Of a stretch of DNA of 64,000 nucleotides, positions 9,799 to 21,151 are shown piece by piece. This stretch comes from Symsagittifera roscoffensis (taxonomy: Eukaryota; Xenacoelomorpha; Acoela; Convolutidae), in contig NC_087062.1 in assembly GCF_963678635.1 (NCBI RefSeq), forward strand, positions 71,765,345-71,829,344. Reading direction: 5' to 3'. Position 1 is the stretch's first letter; each line of letters starts with the position of its first letter. The notes below the pieces were generated by a model. That model was not told the DNA's origin and ran no database searches. It worked only from the letters and a program-made list of their open reading frames with translations. The position numbers were made by a program, and so were the translations under genes.

Positions 9799-12700
9799 GT
9801 TAAATGCTGGAATGTTGACAAGAAAACTAGCGATGAAAATTACTGATCGATGAGATACTGTTGAACAAGTATCATTAGAAATAACAGTTTTCAATATCTA
9901 AAAGTAAGAGATGACGATTGAGTTACAGACTGGGTGTCGGTCATTTAACTACCTGGGCTCAGTTTGAGTATTAAATTTTCTAACATGCTTGGCTCACGCA
10001 CTACTCTTCTTCTTTCCACTCCCCCTTTTTTAAATTTGGTCGACCATGACCCCGCCCTTTTTGGTTACGGCCGTCCGCTTTTTTCCGCTGCGACGCGAAG
10101 CCATCTCATCCTGGCTGCTGTCATTCTGATTTTTATACGACTCAAGGCGTTGTTTCCGCCCAATTTTCTCTGCAAACGCGAGAAACGCTGGTTTTTGTTT
10201 CTGTAGAGCCGCTTCTTCTACCGGAGAAGTATTTGGGTCGCTCTCCGTGTTGGGTCTTTTTCCGCTTCCTCGTGCCGCCTCAGCTGCGCCGCCGGTTATG
10301 CTTCCCCATCTCGTTTCTTTTTACTGCTCCCCTGAACAAATTTCAGATCCACCGCTAGAATTTCTGATCCACCGCTAGATTTTCAGATTCACCGCTAGTC
10401 TTCGTCGCGCCGTCCGTTAACGTTGCTCGTTTCGATAAGGTAATTGGTAGTTTATTGCTGTCCTCTTCACTTTCTGACTTGCTGTCAGGATCGTGTCGTC
10501 GCCCCGCGCGTTTTCTTGATATAGGCCGTGACGGTATGTCTTCTTTTGTGGCCTTTTTTGCTCCTTAAGTCCTGTGGGGTCGGTGGTTTTGGGTAAATAT
10601 CTGATCTTTCCCTCACTGCTTTCGAGGATGTTACTACATCTCCCGGTTTCCTTTGTACAGCTCCACTTTTTAATGTTATCTTATGAGCAATTTCCGCTTT
10701 TACTTTTGATGTTATTAATTTATAGCTATTCAAGTTTTGATCCCCGCTCCGCTGGTACAGTATGCCTGAGGGACTTAGTGCCTAGTTAGCCTTCATCCCT
10801 GGTTTGCGTACTACTGGTTCGTCCTCCTGGTTGAGAATTTGCTGGTCCGTTATTTTCATTGAGTGGCTTCTAAGTTTGACGTCAGAGTCTAGGTCCAAGT
10901 CTCGTCTCGGCTAGATGTGACAGATTTTGCACCGTTGGGTCGATGTTATCCAAACAAGCATTTTTCGTTTTTATCCTTCCTTACCCTTTTAAGTTCTGGG
11001 TAGATGGTTTTTTGTTAAATTACTTAGCAGTGTGTTGGCTTAGCTCCCATGGTGTGCCTTGAATGGCGAAAGTTTTAATGTTGAATTGTTTAAGAAACAT
11101 TAAGTGCGGAGATCTCTTTCTAACCGTTCCGGATTTTTCTTTTTCGCGAAAAAATGAAATTGAGTTTTTAAGACTATCGACTTTACGCTCTACGCAGCTC
11201 GTCGCTCGTTGATCAATTACGAGCGATTTTATGATTTTTATGCTTTCACCGTTGCAAAACGCTCTTACATCTTGCGACATAAAACTAGTTCCCTGGCCAA
11301 CATGAATTTTGTGGGGCACCCTGTGATTGGTGTTGTAATTTTTTTTAAAGTTAGAAATTTGTTCGATTGGTTGCTACTAAATACCATTGAGGAAGGTCAG
11401 CGCGAAAAGCGAGCACTGCTAAAAGTACGTATTTCTTTGTTTCGTTCAGTTAGTTAATTGGCCCCAAAACTCTAATTGGGTTTGTTTCATTCGGCTCTGT
11501 TCCAGCAACTGAAGCGATCGAGCGGTTCACTTACTGGTACCAGATGTCTTTTGCTGCGGCAAATATGTTTGTCTTGCCATAATGGAAGGCGTGAATTCTG
11601 TTGTTTACAGCAGAGGTAAGGTTCAATTGACTGAATAATTTCTCGTCCATCCAGATGACGTTTTGTTCAAAATCAAAAAACATTATCACATTTGAAACTA
11701 AATAATTCGGGAAGGGAAATAAATTTGGTAAAAGTTTTTTATCGACTATAACAAAAGACATTAATAAACTAGTAGGGTACACCGGCGGAATTGTTGCTGG
11801 GGTAACGATAGAATATCATTAGTTTTGATTGTTCTTGTCTGTTTCGTAAATGCCTCCAATGTCAAACTCGTTTTAAGTTCCTCAATTTCATCATCAGTTT
11901 GTTCAAGCTCGGATGTTTTTTTAAGAATCTTTCTAGTTTTCTGAAGTTTTGATTCAAATTTTCAAAATTTCCGGCTCCGAGTAGCTTTGTTCTAAAAGAG
12001 TAGAAACACTGACCACACTACACTGACTTAGCGTTTGTTTAGCGTAACCTTTGGTTCATGCAAATCTCTAGCCTGTGATTGACTAATTTAAGCGCGCATG
12101 AATCAACGCCCTCTACTAGCGAGTTAATTGACAAAAACTTGAATAAATAGCTTCAAGTTGATTGAAAAGCTACTTATTTTTTTTTCTGGTCACTTGGCGC
12201 AGTTAAAAGTTTTAAAACCGAGGGAGTTTCGTATTGAATTGATCTTAGCCACTCTAAACATGCTATCGCATGCGCTGATTGGTATAACTTCGTTTTTTGG
12301 GTTTTGCAATAAGCAGTCCACCAGGCCAGTCTTGGCCCCTGGTTTATGCTTAACTTGAAAATCGAATGAAATTAGTCGATCCAATTTTCGTGTTAGGCGA
12401 CTGAACATGGTTCTATTCCTCTTATTATTGACGTCTAAGAAAAAAACAAGCGCCATAGGGTCTGTTTTCAATGAATTTTCGACCTAATACAAAATTGCGA
12501 AAACAATCTGCCCCCCATACAACGGCTAGCTTTTCTAACTCATTTGTAGAGTATTTCTTTTGGCTTCATTTGAATACCTTGACGCGAACGAAATTTACCT
12601 CCACGCCTCGGATGCTAGTTGCTCCATGACTACCCCTAGGCCATTGTGGCTGGCGTCGCTCACTATTCTGATGTCCTTGTGGATATCAAAATGTCTGAGC

Positions 12701-13361
12701 TGTACGATATTTGCCACTTGCTTTATCAAATTTCCTTGTAGATATCAAAATGTCTGAGCTGTACGATATTTGCGACCTGCTTTTTCAAATTTTCAAGAGT
12801 GGTCTTAGAGGTGCGGACGATTCAGTAAAGTTTGGCTGATATTTATGTAGGCTATGGATAGAACTCATGAAAGATTATAACTCTGATAGCGTGCGAGATG
12901 GTTTTAGCGATTCAGTTGGTACCATTTTCCGCCTTAAGTGTGTTACCCCGTGGTGGTGATTTTGTGGCCCAGGCATTCGCATTGTTTTTGTGTAAGCTAG
13001 CATTTTGCAAACGAATTATTTTTTTATTCAACTTTTTCAAGTTTTTCTCATTGGTTACTATATGATCTATTTCTGTGCCCTTAGTGATACCAAACAATTA
13101 TCTATGAACGCATGCGCTTGCTGTAATTTGGAAAGAATGCAGTCCCTTGCTCGCTGAAACTCGGCTGGCATTGTCGTAAGCCCGTAAAATCGCGTTTTAA
13201 AACGGTACCTACCCGTTGTCTTCCCACTTACTAGTGAAAAATTACACTGCGCCTTTGTATGGCGCTGAAAGATAATTGGCCTTGTGGGTAAATAAGATCT
13301 ATGCTTGAAAAAATATATACCCCGCTCAACGTTTGCAGCGTTTCCAGTTGATCTTCAAAAT
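9799..13361 (-). mobile_element. Degenerate Ty3/gypsy pol, tandem copy 2
   Basis: This is the repeat of 6218-9780 at a constant offset of 3581 bp. The only difference I noticed is one base (GCTAAAAC near 8915 against GCGAAAAC near 12496). It carries the same RT, RNase H, integrase zinc-finger, integrase core and C-terminal remnants with the same lesions. The true upstream sequence of the element follows to the right of this copy. Confidence 0.8.
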
Positions 13362-13990
13362 TTAGCCTCTCCTGCTCCTGGATCATACCAACTACCTTAT
13401 GACCTCTTTGTCCTCCACGCTTACCCCTTCATGTACGTTCGTAGTGTCCTACTTTATGGCAAAAATCACGGGTTACCCTCCTGGCTGGGGATTTTTCCAT
13501 GTGCACTCGTGAGAAGTGTGGTTGATCGCAAACATACCATCGATTGCTTGTTAAGGCTCCCCCGGTTTGAACCGCGCTCTTGGTATGTACATTTGCCTCC
13601 TGGCTGATTCTTACGGTAGCCCCGATTTATCACTCCGGCGGGTCCAGATGCGGCCACCTGTTATAGAGTTCGTCCTGTCCCTTCTCCCCAGGCACGGGAT
13701 CAGGATTCGCTCGTTTTGCAGCCTATTTTTCCGTTCCATCTACGTCGGCCAGCAGGGCGGTGACTTGCGTTGGCGTAAATGCGGCGTCGAAGAAAAAATT
13801 CATATGGTTCAACCCGTGTTTTGCGACCATGCCCCATTGGAACCTGTTGAACCAAAACTCCCACAGCATTGAGGGTTCGTTGCATTTCGGTGCCCAGAAC
13901 CCAGTGGTTCCAGGTAGACTTTCCCTGCACTCGGTACTGCTGGCTTTGCCATGTTGAAAACCTGATTTTGAAATGCCTTATGCTCAAACA
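13362..13990 (-). mobile_element. Upstream (probably gag) remnant of the Ty3/gypsy element
   Basis: This is GC-richer than its surroundings, and the minus strand has several coding-like but broken frames (13466-13657, 13700-14020). One stretch reads HTSHECTWKN (about 13480-13530), similar to the tail of a CCHC zinc knuckle. Because it lies directly upstream of RT on the same strand, it is most simply the gag/NC end of the same element. I cannot align it to a specific gag. Confidence 0.4.
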
Positions 13991-14010
13991 GTAATCAACT
14001 TCCGTGTTAA

Positions 14011-14085
14011 GACATAGCATAGTGGTAAGGCGTTCACTTTGAAATTGTCAGATCGTGTATTCGATCCCATGCTATGGCAATGATA
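14011..14085 (+). repeat. tRNA-like sequence, possible SINE head
   Basis: Complementary ends CATAGCAT (14013-14020) and ATGCTATG enclose AGTGGTAAGGCGTTC, which resembles a pol III A box and D-arm, and GATCGTGTATTCGATCCC, which resembles a B box (TTCGATCC). The enclosed length of about 64 bases is shorter than a normal tRNA and the anticodon arm is not clear, so this is more likely a tRNA-derived SINE head or a tRNA pseudogene than a working tRNA. Confidence 0.5.
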
Positions 14086-14146
14086 GTGTGTGAGGAAGAG
14101 CTCTCACTTGACCTCTAGCTTCAAGTCTACCATAATTTGACCAAAT

Positions 14147-14345
14147 TTGGCTGCAATAATGGTACCACATCAAAACTGTGGACGCAAAAAAATGGTTCTG
14201 AGTCGCAAAAATCGAGCTTCGCTCAACAAAATAACACAGTCTGGAATGTGGAGAGATAATACAAATGGACCATCCTCGACAGGACTGTTAAGGCCTACTG
14301 ATAGATCCTCTGCAATTTGCAGGAACTACCTTGTTATTTTTAATT
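14147..14345 (+). repeat. Interspersed repeat family 2, copy B
   Basis: It contains CTTCGCTCAACAAAATAACA (from about 14217) and GATCCTCTGCAATTTGCAGG, aligning with 4787-4900. It follows the tRNA-like sequence by about 60 bp and precedes the direct repeat at 14370. The three may therefore form one SINE-like unit. Confidence 0.5.
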
Positions 14346-14369
14346 ATTATTCGTAACATGATTAATATA

Positions 14370-14545
14370 TAACTTAATCTTGCAAAGCTTATCAAGAGAG
14401 TGTTTACAGAGGTCAACCGAGGGTGACAGACAGCGCCGAAGGCCAGTACCTGCCGGAATCAGTTTGGCACCATTGACTGACGGATGATTGATGGCTATAG
14501 GTTGATAAACTTACTTGAACTGATTTAGCACCACATGACACCTTA
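14370..14545 (+). repeat. Direct repeat flanking the gypsy remnant, right copy
   Basis: It aligns with 6005-6180 through GTGTTTACAGAGGTCAACCG, GTACCTGCCGGAATCA and TGAACTGATTTAGCACCA. It lies on the 5' side of the minus-strand element. Confidence 0.55.
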
Positions 14546-16565
14546 CTAGCTTAATTTTAAGTTCCACTCACTTCCTGCATAAGAATTTAGTGAAGTAGAA
14601 TTCAGGTAAAAAGTTTGAATTCTCAATGAGTTCTTCTGTCCGAGTGGTATCAAACCATATTTTTTCCTGCCATTTTTTCGCCCAAAATCAGGTACAACAA
14701 AAAATCATCTGAATGGGATGAGTGATAAATCATATTAAAGCGCTTTCAATCGACTTTTTTGTATTTTAGCCTAATCTAGAGCGAGTAAAGCAACCGAGTT
14801 ATGTTCGTTATTTACAAATTTGCCATTTAGGTTTTTTTAAACAAAAGCAGGTTATGAAAGCATCATTTTGCGCTTAACTTGCTATAAATATTCTCAAAAA
14901 AAAAAAATTTGTGCGACAAAAATTTTTTTTTGAAGAAAAAAAGAGACTTTTCTTTTTTTGACTTTTTGGAGATAACTGTTGCTGATTATGCTTAATTAAC
15001 TAACTTTTTACACGTTTTGTATAGTTCTCTCATCTTATTACGCACAAGAAAAAAATGTAGTTTTTTTGGTCGCAAAATGAACGTGGTCGCAACATTCTGT
15101 GATACGTGCCCAGCAACCGGCTATCCTTGTTTTTATTATTGCAGACTATTAGCTGTCATTAATCTGTAATGTTTCACAAAAAGTTTTAGAAACAGCTGAG
15201 TTTATGATTAAAATAATATGCCACGAGCAAAAGACTTGTTTGTTTGTGAGTATTTTTTTATTTAAGGAGACTGAAACAAATTGAAGTTTTAACAACTAAT
15301 TCTCAATTTTTGAGTCTTAAAGAAAGCAAGCATTTTTTGTTGTTTGATGTTTTTTATGAGTTTAATTTTTTTGGATAAAATTAACCCTCTTTGGGATGAA
15401 TGGATCAATTGATAGTTTTTTATTTCTCTCGGAATTCTGAACAATTAAAATTCATTTTTGATATGTTTTTCCCGCCATTTGCATTTTTGTGAAAAAAGAA
15501 CGTAATTTGAATATCATTTAAAAAATTAAACTGAATTGAATATGAAAAGTTTATAAAAATTTATCCTCGAAAAATGAATATTGAGCGGGAACCACTTTTG
15601 GGACTTTTTCCTGAAAAAAAATATTATTGTCTTTTTCCTGAGTTATATTATTGTCCTCACTATGTTCATCGACCTTTTGAAAAAAAAAATCTATTCTTTC
15701 GATCAATGTAAAATGATGCATGTTATAGAACCTTCAGTTTTGTGGAACTTACTTAGCTGTAATTGGGAACCAAAAACCCTCGTATGATAAACAAAAAAAA
15801 ATCTTTCCAGGAACGAAACAAACGGGCCAAAACAATCGATCCTTTTCTATTTTGATAAACTCAATTTGATACAAGCATAGCATGTTTCTGCGGAAGCAAT
15901 ACAGAATGTTCCTACTACATTAATTAAGTAGAAAAACTAATTTAAGAGAAAATCGAAAAAAATAAGCGATATTTTTCTAATTTTCTCGTTTGAGAAAAGC
16001 CTGTTTAAGGTAAAAAGTCTCGGAATGGAGGTGACGAAAAGTTAAATAGCGTAACAACTACAGTTGAATACAATGCGTGTCAACAAAATTGAGTTGTTAG
16101 TTTCATCATCTTTGTCATATAATGGCTGAAAGGGGTGTAATATGATATCATCTTTGAATCCTTGCTAAATTTCTCTGAAGTAGGCAAAATTGAGAAGAGA
16201 AAACCCGGCGCCATAGGTTCTGCCCTTCGCCGCTTTCTGAAATTGTCGGAACAAGAGTATTTGGTTATTGTGCAACTAGCTTCTCCTTTTTACCTATTTT
16301 TTTTTACTTTCATTGATTATAAAGATAATTTTTGTCTCGACTGCAAGTTAGCCAATTTACATAATTAATCATGAAGAAAAACATCATGTTCAGACCATTT
16401 CTTCTCTGCACGGAGATAAACTTCAAGTTTTTTTTGCTGATTGATAATTGTTTACTCCAATTTATTTATCAATTTCGGCTGTTTTCAAGCAAATAGTTCA
16501 GTTTCGGGCGCTATCTAGAAATGTATTGACTGTCAATCATAGTACTTTTAATTTACAAGCCCCAC
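14546..16565. other. Intron sequence without recognisable feature
   Basis: This is very AT-rich intron with long A and T runs (for example 14896-14935). Short open frames at 15581-15787 and 16162-16368 have no family resemblance or splice support. I see no element here. Confidence 0.4.
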
Positions 16566-16740
16566 CTTTCAGTGATTGTATTTCTGCATCTCTTTTCTTC
16601 ACTTCAGCAGTCAAACTGTCTGCCCTGTTTTTGAGGACTGTGTTTTCTGTTTCCAGATTGCCCATCTGTTCTTTCATTAAGTTGAACTCTTCACTCATGC
16701 TCTGACCCTCCCCATGCTTCGCACTAAGTTCCATCTTTTG
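16566..16740 (-). CDS. FAM184-like exon 3
   Basis: This is a 175-bp exon with acceptor TTTAG|CAAAAG and donor AAAG|GTGGGG. It enters in phase 0 and leaves in phase 1. It encodes QKMELSAKHGEGQ followed by heptad-rich sequence with NLETENTVL and a Lys/Glu-rich end. The single base left over joins the AC of exon 4 to make an Asp codon, supporting this splice even though the next exon is 10.9 kb away. Confidence 0.8.
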
Positions 16741-17794
16741 CTAAACATTTGGCAACATTAAGCTAAAGCAACATTTAAGCAGATTTAGATTTACCTATCT
16801 AAAAGCAAAAAATTTGGAGAGTTTTTGACTCTTTCTATAAATAAACCCTTCCATGTTCTATCTTCTAAAAAAACATGGTCCCACTGAAGTTTCCAGCAGT
16901 TATTTTTTCTGATAAAGATTAAAACTCACAGAGAGTAAAAAGTACTAAAACTATCAATTGGCTTTTTTATGATAAAGTAATTTCTTCGAATATTAAAATC
17001 CCTTGAAAAGTTCGTTCGTGTCATGTTTGAAAACAAGCTGAAAATCGAGGCAAGTGTTCATGTGTCACGCTTTTTTTTCTTATCGTATCGCATTAGGTCA
17101 GAAAGGGTTGATTCAATAAACACTTAAGACCAACAGCCGTTTTAATTAATGATCCTAAATGAGCCTTTAGGTGGCAATTGGTTCCAAAATGAGCAGCAAA
17201 AGTTTGTTGGGTACTTGTTCCGATTACCTGATAGTGTGAAGGAGCTTTGCTTCAAACTTCATTGATGTTTGAAAGTTTATTATATTAAGGTCCTCTCAAG
17301 TGTGATTTGAGCTGCAATTAAAAACTTCTAAAAAATTTAACCACTGTTGTGATTTTTTTTCAATAATTGTTTTGTTTTTTTAAAACTTTTTTTAAGGGTC
17401 AGAACAAAGAGAAACTTGAAATAAATTTTGTAGGAAGCTAGTTATCAATTATGCTTTCCTTTTTTATAAATGTAAGTGCAAGTAGTTTTATTTTCACTTT
17501 TTACCTGTATTCTCTACAAATACCTTAGATAAATGGCTTGAAATACAAAGATTGGTAATGAGTGTGCAAAGATCTTTGTGTCCCAGACATTTGTGTCCTC
17601 GACAAAACTGTCCTAAGCTATAAAACTTTACCAGACTTTTGTTTCGAAGACAAAATTTCTGCAATTAGTTTCTTTGAGTTGACCTTGTGATCTTTGATGC
17701 TTCGATGTTTTGCATATGTTTGATCGTTCTGTAATTAGATTCAATGTGCATCAAAAAACCATGAAAATTTCAAAGCGAGACCGAATTTTGAAAA
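16741..17794. other. Intron sequence without recognisable feature
   Basis: This AT-rich sequence lies between exon 3 and the MULE remnant. Nothing coding or repetitive stands out. Confidence 0.4.
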
Positions 17795-18545
17795 TCAATT
17801 AAATGGAACTCTTCCAAGCGCGTTTGGCCGAGCTTTGAAGTGATAAGTTGCAAGATCGGAAGTTCAAATCTCTGACGTTTTTCTCAATTTGGGAAATTCT
17901 TTTTGGGGCGATTTGAGTTCTTTTCGGAATTTCTATTTGGACGCAGTTTAACAGTCGAAAATAAGTCTCTTTTTTGTTTGGAAGCAATGCTAGGGACACA
18001 ATAGGGACCAGAACTCCTTCAACTGATGCATGTACTGTTTATATCTGAAAAAAGTCTTTCGGGGCCTTTGAAAAAGCGCCATCGCCCAACCAATTATCAG
18101 CACCACTAAGAAAATCCAGTCCTCGAAGGAGGGTAAAAACCATAACTCGCTGAGTATTATCTGGTCCAGAGTCAAAATGAAGGAAACGTTCGCGACTGTG
18201 AGTCACTTTGAGCAACTTTGGTAGTTCAAAACCAATTCGTGATTTTGAACCTGCATTCTGGACCATCTTTCCTGCTTGACGCCGTTTACGGCTCTCTGAT
18301 TTACTGAATAGTTTGGAATCACTGCTGCAGTTTCCCTGTTTAGGTCCATTTGAACGGAAAAAATTGTTGGTCTAAGTGGGTCATCTGCTATAACTCCTCT
18401 TGTTTTAAGAGTTGTTCTGAGTTTTCGCTTTTCAATGTCACCTGGATCTGGGAAAGGTTTATGATCATTTATGATATTGACCTTGTCTTGCAAAGCACGC
18501 ACGCGGCCATTACGTTTTGATAAAACTCATCGCCACAAAATTGGG
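17795..18545 (-). pseudogene. FLYWCH/MULE-type transposase remnant
   Basis: Read on the minus strand across three frames. The first part (18545-18400) gives NGRVRALQDKVNIINDHKP, like the C-terminal half of a FLYWCH zinc finger (CxGR, then a conserved H). Then GVIADDPLRPTIF follows, and then RERFLHFDSGPD, NWLGDGAFSKAPKDFFQI, YTVHASVEGVLVPI and ALLPNKKETYFRLLN. This matches in order the start of a MULE transposase domain (xDGTFKxxPxxFxQLYTIH, ALLPxKxxxTYxRLL). Frameshifts break it near 18040 and 18000, and the second half of the transposase is not visible. It is a dead insertion within the intron between exons 3 and 2. Confidence 0.7.
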
Positions 18546-19800
18546 GTTTCTGTCAAAACTCCTTGTTTGAAATCTTCTTAAGGCATCATAAACTAGCATT
18601 TGAAGTTTTTTCTTTGTCGTAAGGACTTCCATTGTTGAGCACGTACTCAAGAGCTATAATAAGGATACTGAAAGCTACGTTTGGCGCACACATGAACCAA
18701 GCAAAAATTGTTCAGGTAAACTTAAATGATTTTAGTCCTCTTTTAATTAAATCTCCAATAGGTTTTTCAGTGAAAACTTCCGCAGCCTATTGCCTATTTC
18801 CGCAGCCTTATCAAATTGATCCTCCTTATTCAAAAATTTTATTAAAATTCTCCGGTTGATATCTAGATTGAAAATTAGGTGAACAATTTATGGACAATTT
18901 TAGGACAATTTTGTCTGGGACAGTTTGTTTACTTATTTATAAAACAATCAAAAACATCTAGCCGGATCGAAAAATCTGAAACGTTTTTGCAAAGGCGTTA
19001 AAATGCTCTCAATCGAAACTCAATAAAATTTCTCTTTATAAGACTTTAAAATTTTCAAATTGGTTTTTCTTCATTGTGAGAAACATTTTTCAAAGTTTTT
19101 AAATTCCATCAAATCACGACTGAAAAGGCTTTGATAAGGTATATCACTCGACCCATTCCAATGATTACCTGATTTTGCGTGAAAACCAAACAAAAACAGC
19201 CGAATACAAAGTTCCTCCAATTTTTTAAAATGGTGGGAACAATGAGACTAAAGCAAATGTATCATTGACTTTTCATCAGCAGACAAAATCAGTATCAAAT
19301 TTTTCTCAAACTTGACCTTGGTGCTCATTTTATCGTAGGCACAATGATCTCTGACAATAGTGAGTTTTTAGTAACTTTTCGTCATCTATCAACGAATATT
19401 GGCATGAAATTAACGCAAGGGACTAAATGTCGGGAAAAAACAGTTCGATTGCCCCCAGTTACGTTTTTGCATTCTAAAAATTCAAAAGTCAGCACTGATT
19501 CAGTGACAGTTCAGTGCTGATTGCAAAAACTCAGCCACGGTTGAGTGCTGATTTAAAATTGGCACTTCCCGCGCTGATTCATCAATGTTTCAGATCTGAT
19601 CATGAGTAACATTAAACTTATCAGAGCCAGAGATAGTGCTGGCATATAGTAATTCTCCTCGAAACAGCCATCCCAAGAAAATTGTTAGCTTTCCAAGTAA
19701 ACACTCAAAGAGCACAAATTCAATCTTCTTGCGTTGTTAATCGGATGCTCCAGCACCTAAAAGTCAAATTTTTTAAAATTAATTCAAAACTAATACTCAC
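18546..19800. other. Intron sequence; short hairpin at 19488-19520
   Basis: This is mostly featureless AT-rich sequence. TCAGCACTGA (from 19489) and TCAGTGCTGA (from 19511) form a 10-bp inverted repeat, with a further GTGCTGATT downstream. No exon or element was recognised. Confidence 0.4.
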
Positions 19801-20604
19801 CCGTTCAGTAATCTGTTTCAGACTTTCAATTTCTTTGATTTTTGAACCAATTTCCGAATTGCGGCGCTCAATTTCGGAGTTCAATTCTTGTTCTCGCGAT
19901 TGCAATTTCTGACTTAGACTGTCACGGACACTTCTCGTGGCTTGCATTGCTTCTAACTGCAGATCATTGCGTAATTTTTCTAATTCGTCATCATGCTGAT
20001 TACGTAACTTTTCAGTCTCGGACAATAAACTGCTCTCGGCTATTTCTTTCAATTTTTGCATGTCTTGTAATTCTTTTTGGAGGCTGGTTAATTTTTCAGG
20101 ACTTTCCAATTGGCTCATTGATTCTTTCAGTTTTCTGATTTCTTCTTTATGGTCAAATTTCAGTGTTTCCAAAGTCTTATCATGTAAAACTCGGACTTCT
20201 TCTAAACTTTTTTCTTTTTCTTTAACTAGATTATGTAAAAGTTGCGAAAACTCATCAGTTTGTGTTTCTAATTTATCTCTGAGTGTTTCAACCTCCTTTC
20301 CTAGATTTAAAATGGTATTGCTATGACTTATTTTTAATTTGGTGATTTCGTCTTGGGCGCTGCTTTTCACTTTTTTCAGCTCCACTTCATGCATGTCTTT
20401 GGTGCCCTTGAGACCCTCAATTTTTGCTTCTAGTGATAATATTTTGTCTTTGAGTGACTTCTGGTCTTCTATTTTGGACTTGGCTAATGTTAGTTTTTGT
20501 TCACAGTCCACGAAGAACTTGTTCATTTGTGTCTCGTGTTTCGACTCTATTTCTTCAACTACTGTTTCGTGTTCGTCTGCTTTTGTGTTCAGAGTGTAGA
20601 TCAC
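19801..20604 (-). CDS. FAM184-like exon 2 (long coiled coil)
   Basis: This 804-bp exon (268 codons, phase 0 at both ends) has acceptor CTGCAG|GTGATC and donor CGG|GTGAGT. It begins VIYTLNTKADEHE, directly continuing the exon 1 motif, and then gives an unbroken Glu/Lys/Leu/Gln coiled coil ending ESLKQITER. It is the longest open stretch of the gene and the strongest coding signal in the window. Open frames on the opposite strand here are shadows. Confidence 0.93.
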
Positions 20605-20724
20605 CTGCAGAAAATTTGAAAATTAAAACTAAGAAAAAAGTCTATATAAATTAAGGAAAAAACTATTGCGCCATAAACATTTATTAAAAGTTATTCTTAC
20701 GTTTGCAGAAAATATTCTATAACT

Positions 20725-21085
20725 CAGGGCCGGATCCAGGATTTTCTCGGAGGATTTTTAAAAAGGCTTTGAAAATTTTGTCGACTATTTTTTTTAGATT
20801 TACGATTGATTTTCCGAGCTCTCCCAAGCACCTATAAGACAATGTTTAAAATTTTTGCGACGCAGGCAATTTTTTGAAAAGGACGTAACTTTTGGAAAAT
20901 TTTGACCAAAAAAACCTTGTTTTTGTAGCGCGAGCTCAACCGAACCCACCCCCACTCTCACCCCAGAAAAATAGTACGTATTGGCGCCAAAGGCGCCTTT
21001 AGTAAAATTTTAGAGTCAGACAAGCAAAAATGAATATCTCAAAATAATACAAAGCATCCCCCCCCCCAAAAAAAAATCCGCTACT
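20725..21085 (+). repeat. Interspersed repeat family 1, copy B
   Basis: This is the second copy of the family at 2988-3400, in intron 1 of the same gene. It has CCGGATCCAGGATTTTCTCG, GAGCTCTCC, a region reading TTGCGACGCAGGCAA, then ATTGGCGCCAAAGGCGCCTTT and a C-run near 21060. The order of landmarks is conserved, but the sequence has diverged with indels. Confidence 0.6.
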
Positions 21086-21151
21086 GTTATAACTAATGCG
21101 ATAAAAAAATTTCTGAACACCATTTGCCAAATAAATAGTTTTGATTTTTAC

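Noticed and set aside
14011-14085. A functional tRNA gene
   Set aside because: The ends pair and box-like motifs are present, but the span between the ends is about 64 bases and no proper anticodon stem is visible.
18920-19140. Possible additional FAM184-like exons within the large introns
   Set aside because: No stretch shows the Glu/Lys/Gln/Leu bias together with phase-compatible splice sites, and the existing exons already join in phase.
20060-20654. Plus-strand open frames of 66-98 codons opposite exon 2
   Set aside because: They are shadows of the FAM184-like coiled coil on the minus strand, Ser/Phe/Leu-rich as expected from reversed Glu/Lys codons.
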